DNA of 64,000 nt from Effrenium voratum. Lineage: Eukaryota > Sar > Dinophyceae > Suessiales > Symbiodiniaceae. Shown here piece after piece: positions 20,143-29,880 of the stretch; the stretch's first letter is position 1, and each line of letters begins with the position of its first letter. The stretch is from NCBI GenBank assembly GCA_963377175.1, contig CAUJNA010003495.1:405490-469489 (forward strand), given 5' to 3'. The notes under the pieces are model-generated. The model was not told where the DNA came from. It saw only the letters and a program-made list of their open reading frames with translations, and made no database searches. The translations under genes were made by a program, and so were the position numbers.

Positions 20143-21756
20143 TCAGTCGTGCTGAGAGAGGGTATCCCCTCCTCGCATCTTGCAAGTACTCCAAAACGAA
20201 TTGAATGACTTAGAAGAGAAGCACCTAAACACGACCCCATGTCTCTTGAGACCACACTGGCATGCGCAAACAGACCTGCAATCGAATCCATGCGTGGTGG
20301 CAATTCCTTCAACCTCACCTTCCTTCAAGATGTTACATCTTGGTCGATAGAGGATGATAGGGACGCACCCACAAGTTCGAGCATCGCAAGCTAAATTGAA
20401 CCTTTGCCTGACAGCAACCTCGGTCCTATCCCTAAGTTTTCTGGTCTGTCCCCACTTCCCAGTCCTGGAATCAACCCTATCGGGTGCAAGATCGTTAAGA
20501 ACAAGCACAACATAACAAAGGCTATCGCCTTCAATCCTACCAGATCGTATGATGTGGTTCCTGTAACCAGGAGCAACTTGAAGCGTGACAACCCTGCAGA
20601 GATCACTATAAGCAAGAGCATCGGCTATCGCCTGATCCGCAATAATAGTTTTCTCGCATCTTTTCCCTCCTTTTTCCTCGTCAATCACGATTCCCTCGTA
20701 CTCGGAGAGTAACCTCTCCATGAGCCGATTGAAACCGGATTTTGCACCTGATTCCATGCGTACCCCCCTAAGCGGGGGCAGTCCAGGAGCGGCAGGGGGC
20801 TTAAGACAGGGTTGGGTGGGTTGGGCCAAATATTCCTGCAGGTATCCCGGCAGGAACATACCAAGGGTGTGCAGATTTCTATTCCACACGACCTTGTCGA
20901 TGCAGGCCTTAGTGAAAATGTCTGCACCTTGGTAGTGAGACGGGCATGCAACGAAACGAAAAAAGCCATCATTAAAACGTTCGTTGAGCCAAGAGATGTC
21001 AATGCGCTGCGTCCTTGACATATAGCGCATGTTTGGATTATTCCCAGTTATAACGATCCGGCACGCCGATTCGTTATCCTCCAGCACGTTGATAATGAAC
21101 GGCTGGGTCTCCTTTCCCTTCCCAATAGCGTGCTGCCAGAGGGTAGCTACTGCCATTCCCTCCTTGGACACTCCATGGTCGAGAGCAACGATCTCCGCTT
21201 CAGGAGTCGACTTCGAAACAGAAGTCTGCTTCTTGCTTACCCCAGTGATGGGCATGTAGGTTCTAGGACCCACAAGGCAAATAAGCACTCCCGAAGTGCT
21301 CTTGGAATCGGTACGATCCCCAGCCAAATCCGCATCACAGTAAGCAACCAACTCAATGAACTCTGGGCTATCGCCCACCCAACCGTACAAATGAAGGTCA
21401 AGCGTAGAGTTCACGTATGAGATTAGCCTGTGGAGCTTGCGGTCACACAGATGGTTCCACTTCGTGACCCGGCTGGCTAACGCCTGCACGGGACGAATAA
21501 GGTCATATCTGCCCATCCGAGCCCCGTAGAGAACCTTCATCAGCACCGCCGCCGCATCATTCCCGAGGCATCCTGGCTGTGCGTTGATGGTCTCCATGTC
21601 CATCGCCTGGTTGAAGAGCTTGTCAAATTCGCAATTGACGGAATTTTCGTCAAATTCCGGCTTGCTCTCGTCCAGGAACGGTGCTTCAACCTTTTGCAGC
21701 TTCTTCGGGTATTTTCCTTGACACAGCTCGATGTATCTATCGACACACGCCTGCAT
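20143..21756 (-). CDS. pol: RNase H domain and C-terminal extension of Pol (element B)
   Basis: The frame starts in the RT thumb/connection region (residues about 1-125). It then shows the copia-type RNase H: LVAYCDADLAGD (first Asp), SKSTPEAEIVALDHG (Glu), LEDNESAC (Asp) and the HYQGADIFTKA box near residue 290. RNase H removes the RNA template during reverse transcription. After about residue 310 a 220-residue extension follows, with a Pro-rich link, a mixed domain and a Cys cluster (CACQC). Such an extension is unusual for copia elements, and its role is unknown. Confidence 0.92.
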   Translation of the reverse strand: MQACVDRYIELCQGKYPKKLQKVEAPFLDESKPEFDENSVNCEFDKLFNQAMDMETINAQPGCLGNDAAAVLMKVLYGARMGRYDLIRPVQALASRVTKWNHLCDRKLHRLISYVNSTLDLHLYGWVGDSPEFIELVAYCDADLAGDRTDSKSTSGVLICLVGPRTYMPITGVSKKQTSVSKSTPEAEIVALDHGVSKEGMAVATLWQHAIGKGKETQPFIINVLEDNESACRIVITGNNPNMRYMSRTQRIDISWLNERFNDGFFRFVACPSHYQGADIFTKACIDKVVWNRNLHTLGMFLPGYLQEYLAQPTQPCLKPPAAPGLPPLRGVRMESGAKSGFNRLMERLLSEYEGIVIDEEKGGKRCEKTIIADQAIADALAYSDLCRVVTLQVAPGYRNHIIRSGRIEGDSLCYVVLVLNDLAPDRVDSRTGKWGQTRKLRDRTEVAVRQRFNLACDARTCGCVPIILYRPRCNILKEGEVEGIATTHGFDCRSVCACQCGLKRHGVVFRCFSSKSFNSFWSTCKMRGGDTLSQHD

Positions 21757-21864
21757 GAAGCTACTCTCGCTGTACTTGATGAACCTTATCGTGGTTTCCG
21801 GCTTGAGAGAGTAACCCCTCCGGACCGAACCTCAAGTCGGGTTGCTCCTTATCAGGAGGATTGC

Positions 21865-22947
21865 CTACTGTCCACGCCAGTCTTGGATCAAAGTGACCCT
21901 TAACCAACTGCTGCGTGAACTCATGTTCGCAGCCAAGATATCTCTTGAGCTGTCTTGGTTCTTCCATTTTGATGACCTTGAGATCAGCGCCCATCCTTCT
22001 GCGATATTCTTCGCCGGCCCGCTCATCTTAAAGTCATCCACATATACGACAAGGAAGAGGTCGAGCGCCTCGTGCCTAAACACGCTGGCCCAATCCTTCA
22101 CCTTGACGTAACCGACTTTCTTCAGCATTGCCTCGCAGTGCTGTTCCCAAAAGGTACCAGCGTCCGGATGTCCATATAGTGCGAGCACGAGGACGACGAC
22201 TGGGTCCTTATATCTGGGAGTTCCGCTGCTGTCGAACCATCCAGGTGGCCACTGGTCACGAGGAATTCTCACCCAAGTCTTCTTTCCCTTCAATCGGGCC
22301 TGAGTGTACGCGGACTCCCCATCACTCACTTCCAGAAGATTCCCTGGGAGTAACCCGTGAGCATCACCCATCTTACCCGCCGCCATAGTGGCGGGGCAGG
22401 AGGTGTTCTCGGAGAACAAGGCCCAATGCCCGATCTCATCACGGACGAAACATCCCTCGAACACGACTCGCCCTTTGTATTTGCGATTCGGATCGTCTTC
22501 CGGCAGCTCATGATTCTTCTCAACACAGATGTCGAAAATCCTACCAACATGGATCTTCTCCCCTTCCTTTCGCGCCCTAGCCGCAACATCATGCCATTCT
22601 TGGACAGTCGACAAGTCCCAGCATCCTTGCGATGTTAACTTGTCCCACTCTTTCTGGAGAGCGGCCTTCACCTTTGCATTTCCAGCTTGTTCCTTCTTGT
22701 TGACTGGCCTAGCGACACAAGCGTACAAGGGAGGGAAGACACCCGAGCTCTTTGGTCGATGCGAGAGGGATATCTCCCCCCTGGGCATAGAGAACTCAAA
22801 AGCTTTTCCATCAGATCCAATTGTAGGAGCGGCAGCAGCTATCAGTGCTCCCGAAACCAGCCGATCCCCTATCGGTTCCCCGCTTGGCTTTCCTGGGAAC
22901 GATCGACGCGTCAATGAGCATAACGCGCTCCAGTACGATCTGCGCAA
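21865..22947 (-). CDS. pol: Reverse transcriptase fingers and palm of Pol (element B)
   Basis: Copia-type RT: KAALQKEWDKL near residue 100, the palm motif A region DGESAYTQARLKG, the LALYGHPDAG box, and catalytic LVVYVDDFKMSG at the C-terminal end. It copies the element RNA into cDNA in the particle. The frame changes near 21860, just after YVDD, and the thumb continues in the 20143-21756 frame. Upstream it overlaps the dUTPase frame, where another frame change is needed. A mini-hairpin lies at 21845-21858. Confidence 0.95.
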   Translation of the reverse strand: MRRSYWSALCSLTRRSFPGKPSGEPIGDRLVSGALIAAAAPTIGSDGKAFEFSMPRGEISLSHRPKSSGVFPPLYACVARPVNKKEQAGNAKVKAALQKEWDKLTSQGCWDLSTVQEWHDVAARARKEGEKIHVGRIFDICVEKNHELPEDDPNRKYKGRVVFEGCFVRDEIGHWALFSENTSCPATMAAGKMGDAHGLLPGNLLEVSDGESAYTQARLKGKKTWVRIPRDQWPPGWFDSSGTPRYKDPVVVLVLALYGHPDAGTFWEQHCEAMLKKVGYVKVKDWASVFRHEALDLFLVVYVDDFKMSGPAKNIAEGWALISRSSKWKNQDSSRDILAANMSSRSSWLRVTLIQDWRGQ

Positions 22948-23851
22948 TACGATCCCCAGGATTCACAATGAAGTCCTCATCCCCATGGTTGAAGAGAATG
23001 ACCTTGACTTCTCCGTCGTAGTCGGGATCAATGACCCCACCGCCTACGGCGATCCTGTTCTTCACGGCTAGTCCTGACCTGGGAGCTATCCTAGCATATA
23101 CCCCAGCGGGCATCTCTATCGAGATTCCGGTGTTTGACCCCCCTGCGGGAATACATGTTCCCTCAGAGGCATAGGTGTCCAAACCCGCACTCCCCGATGT
23201 AGCCCGTGTCGGGATCTTGGCAGTCTCGCTGTCAAGGCTAACGTACAAGGTGTTCGGCTTCTTTTTCCACCGCTGCTCAACAGGGTCAACTTCGACCGGC
23301 ATAGTACTCGCAACCTTCTTGAACGTGCCGTTCGGGTACCATGCTCTAACGATTGCCTCGCACATCGCGCTCGGATAGAGAGCAGTCGTCGGGGTAACCG
23401 ACCCCTCAATGCGTGCGTGAAGGTATCCCTTCTCGTGCTTGCATTTCCGACCTGACAGCTCATCAATGAGCTCCTTGGAGGTCGTTGCAACCTTCCACTG
23501 CTTCCTGATCGGCACACCGTCCTTATCCTGCATCCCGAAATCACAGCTGTCAAAATCTACGGTCTCGACATCAGGATCAACCCTGCCCCCTCCTCGCCTA
23601 ACGGCTCGGGAGGCCCGCAGGAATGCCGCAAACATCACCTGAGAATTTCTTCTCAGATCATTCAGGTGTGATGCAAACTCAGCACCGTGGATTGAAAGGT
23701 TGACATACTGCCATGTACTCCACGGTCCGCACGGAATTGACGCCCAGAGGTCACACTCAGTTATCCTCGATGATCTCAATAAGCCGACTAACGTCTTTCG
23801 CTTTGGTGATGTCAAATGAGCCAACGTGAACGCGAATTGCATCGCCTCCAC
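22811..23851 (-). CDS. dUTPase, with the end of the methyltransferase-like region (element B)
   Basis: All five trimeric dUTPase motifs are visible from about 23200 to 22840: TSGSAGLDTYA (I), APRSGLAVKN (II), GGVIDPDYDGEVKV (III), GDRIAQIVLER (IV) and RGTDRGSAGFGSTD (V). The enzyme hydrolyses dUTP to dUMP and pyrophosphate and limits uracil in cDNA. It lies between integrase and RT in the polyprotein. The first 190 residues of the frame hold the second half of a methyltransferase-like domain (CDLWASIPCGPWSTWQ). The C-terminal end overlaps the RT frame. Confidence 0.93.
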   Translation of the reverse strand: MEAMQFAFTLAHLTSPKRKTLVGLLRSSRITECDLWASIPCGPWSTWQYVNLSIHGAEFASHLNDLRRNSQVMFAAFLRASRAVRRGGGRVDPDVETVDFDSCDFGMQDKDGVPIRKQWKVATTSKELIDELSGRKCKHEKGYLHARIEGSVTPTTALYPSAMCEAIVRAWYPNGTFKKVASTMPVEVDPVEQRWKKKPNTLYVSLDSETAKIPTRATSGSAGLDTYASEGTCIPAGGSNTGISIEMPAGVYARIAPRSGLAVKNRIAVGGGVIDPDYDGEVKVILFNHGDEDFIVNPGDRIAQIVLERVMLIDASIVPRKAKRGTDRGSAGFGSTDSCCRSYNWI

Positions 23852-24000
23852 ACTCCATCATCACTGCGGACAGACGCGAGTCAGGTTCACACGCAAACTC
23901 GATGAGGAGCTTGCGGCCAGGTGCTGGAGCAGCCGGGTCCCTCTCAGGGTGTTCGCGGCGTCGTTCTTCCCTTAAGGGTAACTCCCGTTCGGATTGAACA
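23560..24000 (-). CDS. Methyltransferase-like domain in Pol (element B)
   Basis: The frame at 23757-24524 ends with LIEFACEPDSRLSAVMMECG, which resembles a SAM-binding motif I, and DAIRVHVGSFDIT. A frame change near 23770 leads to DLWASIPCGPWSTWQ, which resembles the Pro-Cys loop of cytosine-5 methyltransferases. The domain would sit just before dUTPase. The hydrophobic strand, acidic residue and later PC loop are what is seen; enzymatic activity is inference. It could equally be an inactive Rossmann-like fold. Confidence 0.4.
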
Positions 24001-25184
24001 TATATCTCCCGAGACCGGGTAGACATCTGTCTCCAACTATCCGCATCAATTGAGTTGGGCTTTCCGGCGCCTGCGTATGGCCGCTCACGCCTATCGGCGG
24101 ATTGGCCATAGTCGATCCTGTCTCCGTGCAGCTTATGACCCTTCTTCGGATCTCCGGCAGGTCTGACTCCTTCTTCCTTCGGCTTGAACCTACCGTGGGG
24201 AGCACATCCCTTATCAAATAGGATGGTCACGCCAGTCCAAAATCCACGTGTGAAATGCCGATGGTTGGGAGCATCGTGATGACGGTCATCTCTTACGCAA
24301 TTTCCAACGGCGTCAAGCCCCCCGCATGTGCGTGACCCTAACGGTGTCAAGCTCCTCATGCGAAGGACCACCTGGAGGAAGGTCCTCGTTCGTCGTTCCG
24401 AAGAACTTCTTTCGCACCTCGACGTGGATGCGATACCAGGCACTGCCCTCGTCGTGCCGCTCCCAGTAATCTGAGACGCATGCGTCACCACCTCCTTGGA
24501 CAGCCTTGCTCTGAATGGCCCCATCAGACTTGGAAGAGCTAGTCATCGTCATCATCATCATCATCAGGATCATCAAATCGACCTTCATCAAAGTCGAATT
24601 CATCCCTGATCTTCTTATCGGCCCTTCGGTCAGCTAACGCCTCCCAAATGGTCCAAGTCCTAGCATCATAGGATGCCAACATCGGGAACACATAGGGCTC
24701 CTCAGGGTTCTCCAGATACGCTTGACCTGGCGTATACTTGGTTTCCTCAGCTCGAGGTCAGCGTCGCCCTTCCATAGCCCCCCTGGTTCTAACCGGTAAC
24801 CCAGAAATAGGCCTGGCTTGGATGATGGGGCGAACTTTGGATCTTCCTCAATTTTGATGAAGTCCCGCTCTTTCTTCTCGGCGGGCAGGGCAGTAGTGAC
24901 ACTCGTCTCTTCAACCTCTACCTCATCAGTGGGGACAAAGTCCGGTTCGTCATTGCACTCGGGTTCGTACTCCTCGTTCTCGTAGATCTCGGCCTCATCC
25001 TCATCGATCTGATCAAAGTCACAGTCGAAATGAGTTTCTCCAGTCCACTCGTGGTTACCTCCACGGTCGTTTTCGGCCTGAAGCCAGTTCTCGTCAACAA
25101 CGAACTCTGTTGACCCGTCAAGGTAGTTGAGAACTGTGCTTCGCCTTCTACCAAGGTCTTTAATCTTGACTGGACAGTTTGCCC
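24001..25184 (-). CDS. Pol linker between integrase and methyltransferase-like region (element B)
   Basis: Coding-like sequence passes through several frames. It includes an acidic stretch, a PGLFLGYRLEPGG-type box near 24800 that aligns with PGVFLGYRFEPGG in element A, an Asp-rich run near 24560, and WYRIHVEVRKKFFGTT with LPPGGPSHEELDTVRVTH near 24440-24320. Element A reads through most of the equivalent sequence in one frame (208-1000), so the frame changes here are secondary or due to sequence errors. Confidence 0.6.
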
Positions 25185-26333
25185 CTATCGGGATAAACAG
25201 CTCAGTTCGCGCTTCAACGTGGACGCGAGTGAGAACCTTCTCGTCTTCATTTGCGATCCAGTGGTCTCCTCCTTCATCAACGTCCTCTGAGTCAATCTTT
25301 CCAGCGTGTCTGAAGTCGTTTTGGGCGTTTTGAACCCCCCCTTTCTATCCCTGCGAATTTTGGGAGCAACGGGGTAGAAGTCGACCAGACAGCCAAACGG
25401 CAGAATGACTCCGCTGAAGTTCCCGTCACCGTGGCGTCGCATCCAAGCTGATCCGTCGCCTCGATTCTCAATGTTTCTTGTCATGGAGAAATGCCTAACG
25501 GCAAATGGCCACCATCGAGGTTCAAATCCAGCTTGACGCAGCACCACACGTGCCCCATGGAGAACGAGCTTGACCTTGTTCTCGATCAGGCCGTTGGTCT
25601 TGGGCATGCCCGGCGTAGAAAGCCGGTGCAATGCTCCAAGCGTAGTGACAGCATTCTTCAGCTCTGGGGCCTGGTCGCTGTACACTAACTTCAGAGTTTG
25701 CCCCCCTGCAAACCTGCGAAATGCCTCCAGCGTATTGCTACGGGATCTGGATTGCACAGGAAGAACCTCGAGGTTGTCAGTAGCGAGGTCATAGAACACT
25801 ATCGCGTCTGCTTCGCCATGAAAGCCTCGATCCTTCAGTCCTCTCAACACCATTGTGTCAGCGGTGGTTAGGTCCCCGAAGCTTACTACATCATGCGCAG
25901 CAGCACCACCCTTGCGACGAAGCTTGACATTCTCCATCTTCGCACGCTGACAGTGTGGGCAATAGGGGTTCTTCGGGAGATGCGTGAGCATATGACGAAG
26001 CGTCTTAGCATCTGCACGCGATTCGGCTTCAGTACGTAGCCCGGAGAGAAAATTTATCTCAACAACGTCGCCATCGTCCCCTTCCCCTGGGCCTGGAACA
26101 GGCAGTGATCGGCTATCGCCCTCACCCCCCTGTTCGGCTTTTCCGGGAAGAGCAACGGTCTCGCGTTTGACCTGAAACCACGTTTCACCCGTCCAAGGGA
26201 CGTCAGACGCTATCGCATGCTGATCCCCTTCGGATAACTCCCACAGACTATCAACCAGCACCTCATGGGTAACCCCATTCCGATGAATGATCGTCTTCCT
26301 ATCTAACGGGGCAATCACCGTCAGTCGGCACAA
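25185..26333 (-). CDS. pol: Integrase of element B
   Basis: The HHCC zinc motif is LRHMMTHLP then CPHCQRAKM. The catalytic core has TADTMVLRGL (D), VYSDQAPEL (D) and NGLIENKVKL (E), followed by the conserved WWPFAVRHFSMTRNIENRG block. It aligns without gaps over most of its length with element A integrase. After FYPVAPKIRRDRKGG the frame slips at a G-run (about 25338-25345); the homologous protein continues in the next frame as VEARTELFIPIGANCP. A mini-hairpin at 25492-25503 encodes part of the conserved block. Confidence 0.95.
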   Translation of the reverse strand: MCRLTVIAPLDRKTIIHRNGVTHEVLVDSLWELSEGDQHAIASDVPWTGETWFQVKRETVALPGKAEQGGEGDSRSLPVPGPGEGDDGDVVEINFLSGLRTEAESRADAKTLRHMLTHLPKNPYCPHCQRAKMENVKLRRKGGAAAHDVVSFGDLTTADTMVLRGLKDRGFHGEADAIVFYDLATDNLEVLPVQSRSRSNTLEAFRRFAGGQTLKLVYSDQAPELKNAVTTLGALHRLSTPGMPKTNGLIENKVKLVLHGARVVLRQAGFEPRWWPFAVRHFSMTRNIENRGDGSAWMRRHGDGNFSGVILPFGCLVDFYPVAPKIRRDRKGGFKTPKTTSDTLERLTQRTLMKEETTGSQMKTRRFSLASTLKRELSCLSR

Positions 26334-27252
26334 ACTTCGCCCTGTGCGGGAGTCGGTGCTCCCTCACAACATGTCCTGACCGCTCAGTCCTCCAGGTGTC
26401 CTGCGATTCACTCTTAACCGTTGATGCAGGCCTGCATAGCGGAGCCTCGTCAGCTTCAAGCCCTTGATATGCCACGCCAGGGGCCGGCATAGCTGGAAAT
26501 GGTTCAGCATCGTCAAGAGTGGGCGAAACAAACTGAGTGTCGCCATGAGGAAGATACGGCACGTTGTTGATGACATCCAATGTCACTGCGCGACCCGAAG
26601 GACACGTGAGGGTAGGCTTACAACCTGCAGCCCATACAAACGAGTAACCCATATCCATACAGCGCTTTCCAACGGAGATGATGGATGGGGTGGATTGAAG
26701 GACGTGTGCCTCGATCACCTCGTCCAGGTTGCCAACGTCAGCATCAACACGACCAGCGGTGCGAGTCGCCCCGTTAGCAGTGTGCAGCGCGTGAGTGTGT
26801 CCGCCTTTGGCGATCAGGGCCCTATTGGCTCCTTTCAGATCACCAAGACCAACCAAGTCCATTGGACAACCAGTATCTACCAGCCATCTCACCCCGCTGT
26901 ATCCAACAGGTGCAGCAACCTTTTGAGTGTACTTCGGCTTTCGAACAACGCGATGCCCCCGCACATCGCCGGGGTTGGTGTCGATGTCCTCATCATTATC
27001 AAGGAGCACTTGGGCATGAACAGCCGCTGCTCTTATCAGAGCACTTTCAACCTCCCTAGCAATTTTCTTGCGAGAAGGGAACTTGATCGCACTCGGATGA
27101 CCGTACCCGGCCTCTCTGCAGCGATTCACGACCCTGCCAGTGTTGTCACTTTCAATTGAAATAACAAACACGTCAGGGAGATCAGGGATCTTGACCCTCA
27201 GGGGTTCCCTATCGGGACCCTGCTGAAAGTACTTGCTTCTCCAGGACAGCAC
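26299..27252 (-). CDS. pol: Aspartic protease region of Pol (element B)
   Basis: The retroviral-type protease site is VDTGCPMDLVG near residue 129, and later residues match element A (VLQSTPSIISVGKRCMDMGY). It processes the Gag-Pol polyprotein. The frame overlaps 25185-26333 at its end and the upstream frame 27198-27548 at its start; all three belong to one original pol. Confidence 0.88.
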   Translation of the reverse strand: MLSWRSKYFQQGPDREPLRVKIPDLPDVFVISIESDNTGRVVNRCREAGYGHPSAIKFPSRKKIAREVESALIRAAAVHAQVLLDNDEDIDTNPGDVRGHRVVRKPKYTQKVAAPVGYSGVRWLVDTGCPMDLVGLGDLKGANRALIAKGGHTHALHTANGATRTAGRVDADVGNLDEVIEAHVLQSTPSIISVGKRCMDMGYSFVWAAGCKPTLTCPSGRAVTLDVINNVPYLPHGDTQFVSPTLDDAEPFPAMPAPGVAYQGLEADEAPLCRPASTVKSESQDTWRTERSGHVVREHRLPHRAKFVPTDGDCPVR

Positions 27253-27590
27253 AACCTCCGCATCATCGCAGTACCAAAACTTCTGGTATCAGTCCGTTTT
27301 GGGAGCCTTCTGAACAAGGTCGCTCGGCGATCACCGAAGTTCACCCCGATATCCTCGATCACGGTCCCATTCGCGTCAACGGTCCTTCTCCAAATGACTT
27401 GGTCCCATTTTGGACCTCCACCCGTGGTACCGGAGAAGAACAACGCGTCGCGCTCATTTTTCTCCCAACTGCTAACGCAAGGAGGGAGACAACCTGGTGC
27501 AGACCCACCGGTGGCTGGGGCAACAGCCCACATAACTGGACACGCCACAACAACACGGTTGGCCTCAGGGTTACGGCCCGCCCCACCTAA
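27198..27590 (-). CDS. Start of pol after the gag frameshift (element B)
   Basis: Sequence encoding GAGRNPEA then ACPVMWAVAPATGG and TTGGGPKWDQVIWRRTV aligns with the start of element A pol (AGRYPQA, PTGGGPDLQHVVWRRTV). It lies in the -1 frame relative to the end of gag at 27587. The last gag codons here are GAT TTT TAG, a weaker slip site than in element A. Confidence 0.6.
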   Translation of the reverse strand, partial: LGGAGRNPEANRVVVACPVMWAVAPATGGSAPGCLPPCVSSWEKNERDALFFSGTTGGGPKWDQVIWRRTVDANGTVIEDIGVNFGDRRATLFRRLPKRTDTRSFGTAMMRRLCCPGEASTFSRVPIGNP

Positions 27591-28239
27591 AAATCCGTCA
27601 ATCCTTGAGCGGGGCTGTCGAGACGCCTTGCCTCCCTATCGGGAGGACTGGGCGTAGGCGACCTAGGGGTATCCCCCTCTTCATCTTCAACAACAGGGCC
27701 AGCAGTGGTACGAGGCGTAATAGGCTTCGTACCCGGAGGCGGCTTCTGATGCAAATATTTGCATTGCTGGGCTGTGCACTTGCCATACATCCAGTCATAG
27801 CAGTACCCGAAGTACATAGGCTTCTAACGGGCCTATCACCAGTCCTCGGAGTAGAGGGCGCAGCAGGGTTCGGACTCTTGTCATGCTCAAATCTGCTGAC
27901 ACTTCCCAGTCTTGGCATACTCCCAGCAGGACCGATCAGCAGGCCCAGCGGGCGACTGCCTCCTCGGTGACTTGGGAGACGGGGTTCGCCTGTCCCTCTG
28001 ACTGCCTCTCCCAGGAGAAGCTCTGTCTCTTTGACTGCTCCTACCTGGCGAAGACGACCTCGGCTTCCCATCCGGTCTCCCATCCCTTCCGGACCTAACG
28101 GACCTTCAGGGACTTGGGTCGCTTTTCCTCGCGAGTGGGTCATATCTCCGAACAACCCCGGGAGCTCCGGGATGCCGATTTTTTTTTGACGAGAGTGGGA
28201 TCCTGATCGGGACCTCTGCTCATGGAAGGTCTGATACAT
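27587..28239 (-). CDS. Gag C-terminal region with CCCH finger (element B)
   Basis: The frame ending at 27587 holds the CCCH finger CYDWMYGKC-TAQQ-C-KYL-H, matching the second finger of element A gag, then a Pro-rich tail and TDF stop. Upstream Ser/Arg/Pro-rich sequence runs in the frame 27598-28239, so a frame change occurred near 27820. Confidence 0.65.
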
Positions 28240-28266
28240 CTGAAGCGTGTTCTGTCGCTTCTGCCA

Positions 28267-29019
28267 TCACTCAACACAGTCCTGACAAGCTTTATAGAGC
28301 CACTGAAAAGACCTAACGGTCTCATCGCGATCCCATCTCTCAATGTCAGGCCGCATACAGCGTAGATGACGAACGTTCTCAATGAACACGGCTAGCAGCA
28401 CCCCATCATCGATCTTCCTCTTGATCCCGTAGATGAGATTATCCCAGGTGCTCGGATAACTCCGGAGCCTGGCTTCATCGTCGGAGTGACCCGTCTGTCG
28501 ACACTTGAGACTGGTCAACTCAGCGATCTTGAAGGTCTGGTCGTCTTCGACTCCAGTCTGCAGATGGTTCAGCAGTAGCTTCAAGATCTGCCTTCCCTTG
28601 ATGCCCTGAGGAGGGGTCATGTTCTGGGCAGCTTCTGTCAGGCAATTCATCTTGTCCCTAACGGCCCTCGTCTTGATGCAATCCCTGATAGCACTCGTGA
28701 AGTTGGGATCCAACACCGGGTACTTGCAGGGCCCTCCAAGAGCGTCATAGTCGAGCCTTTCAGTCTCTGAAATCCACGCTAACGCGTAATCAGAGTCGAA
28801 ACTGAAAGCATTCCTGACCCTTTCCTTTACCTCGGAAATCCATTCCCGAAGCTTATCAGCTGTTGGTTCAGGAGGCAACGTGATAGTGTTGCACTTGTGA
28901 TGGTACCGATCCTTGTCTGCAACAGTCGAAATCAGTGCCCCTATCGGGGTACATGACGTGATCCTGCAGCTCTCACACAACCTAGCTGGCGGCGGACAGC
29001 ACACATCACAAGCCCTCAT
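28267..29019 (-). CDS. gag: Gag capsid-like domain (element B)
   Basis: A helical frame of 250 codons that aligns with about 4330-3700 of element A (for example LREWISEVKERVRNAFSFDS against LRDWIISTREIVSNAFSYDS, and PDIERWDRDETVRSFQWL). Its Cys-rich start is CDVCCPPPARLCESC. The homology across two divergent elements marks it as the main Gag fold. Confidence 0.8.
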   Translation of the reverse strand: MRACDVCCPPPARLCESCRITSCTPIGALISTVADKDRYHHKCNTITLPPEPTADKLREWISEVKERVRNAFSFDSDYALAWISETERLDYDALGGPCKYPVLDPNFTSAIRDCIKTRAVRDKMNCLTEAAQNMTPPQGIKGRQILKLLLNHLQTGVEDDQTFKIAELTSLKCRQTGHSDDEARLRSYPSTWDNLIYGIKRKIDDGVLLAVFIENVRHLRCMRPDIERWDRDETVRSFQWLYKACQDCVE

Positions 29020-29577
29020 TCCGCAACCAACACATGGGACCAGAAGAGGAGGGCCAGTAATGGGGACTCTGAGGCCACATTTAGTGCACTTGTCCCGCCC
29101 GTCATCTCGCCTGATTGCTTCAGGAAGAAGACCGCCATCTCCTGGCCTACCGGCCCCGTTGACACTGTAACCATGACACGGACTCGCTCCGGGTTACTGG
29201 CATGCCCAATGCTCGCAGGGTAACCTGGAGCAACGCCTTGCCGGCTAACGCCGGCCCCGACGCCTTGATTGTAGATGCCACCTCCAAAGGCAGGACCATA
29301 GAAACTCGAACCACATTGGTTGTTCTCAGCCCCATGAGAGTCAGCAGCAGTGCCATAAAACCCGGACGCTCCACCAGGGTATCCCGGTCGGAGCCACCAC
29401 TCGGACCGCCAAGGAGGTCCAGCGGGACCTTGGCCTCCGCCGGGATGCCCAGCCAGGTCCTGGCGGTGGAGATGGAGCAGATCCATGACCACCACTTCCA
29501 CCTCCACCTTGGCCGGATGGTCCGCCTGGCCCACCTCCTCCCCCGGGAGGAGGAGGAGGGGGCGGTCCAGCGTCAGC

Positions 29578-29880
29578 GCGCTCGTTTATTGCAACGCGCA
29601 CACCGCTCAAGGCAATCACTGCCAAAGTGAATGTGATCCTCACATACGTTATTTCCGCAATCAGAGCAGAGATACATGGAAACCTCCTGAGCATTCTTGC
29701 GACATGCCCAACATTTAAGCTTCAAGAAGTGACAATTGCAACAATCTCCATCTTCACCCTCGCACAGCCTACAAAACTCACGACTGCATGTAACACACGT
29801 GAATTCAGCATTGGGATGCCTACGATCATTTGGATCGTCGAGAGCACAGATCTTTGGCGCATTTGACCCGCCAGTACCAG
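29578..29880 (-). CDS. Multi-zinc Cys-rich domain of Gag (element B)
   Basis: One minus-strand frame encodes a dense series of Cys pairs: CVTCSREFCRLCEG, CCNCHFLKLKCWACRK, LCSDCGNNVCEDH and CLERCARC. Pair spacing resembles RING or B-box type zinc domains in tandem. It has no ATG of its own and is flanked by frame changes. Element A has a matching domain near 5400-5100, in frame with its capsid and CCCH fingers. A polyproline/Gly-rich link follows, as in A. Confidence 0.65.

Noticed and set aside
25185..25202. Frame breaks of element B caused by mini-hairpin insertion
   Set aside because: The break near this hairpin comes from a G-run upstream (25338-25345); the hairpin only supplies the TAG that ends the wrong frame.
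25515..25540. GGTTCAAATCC, resembling a tRNA B box
   Set aside because: It lies in the conserved integrase coding sequence and has no tRNA fold around it.
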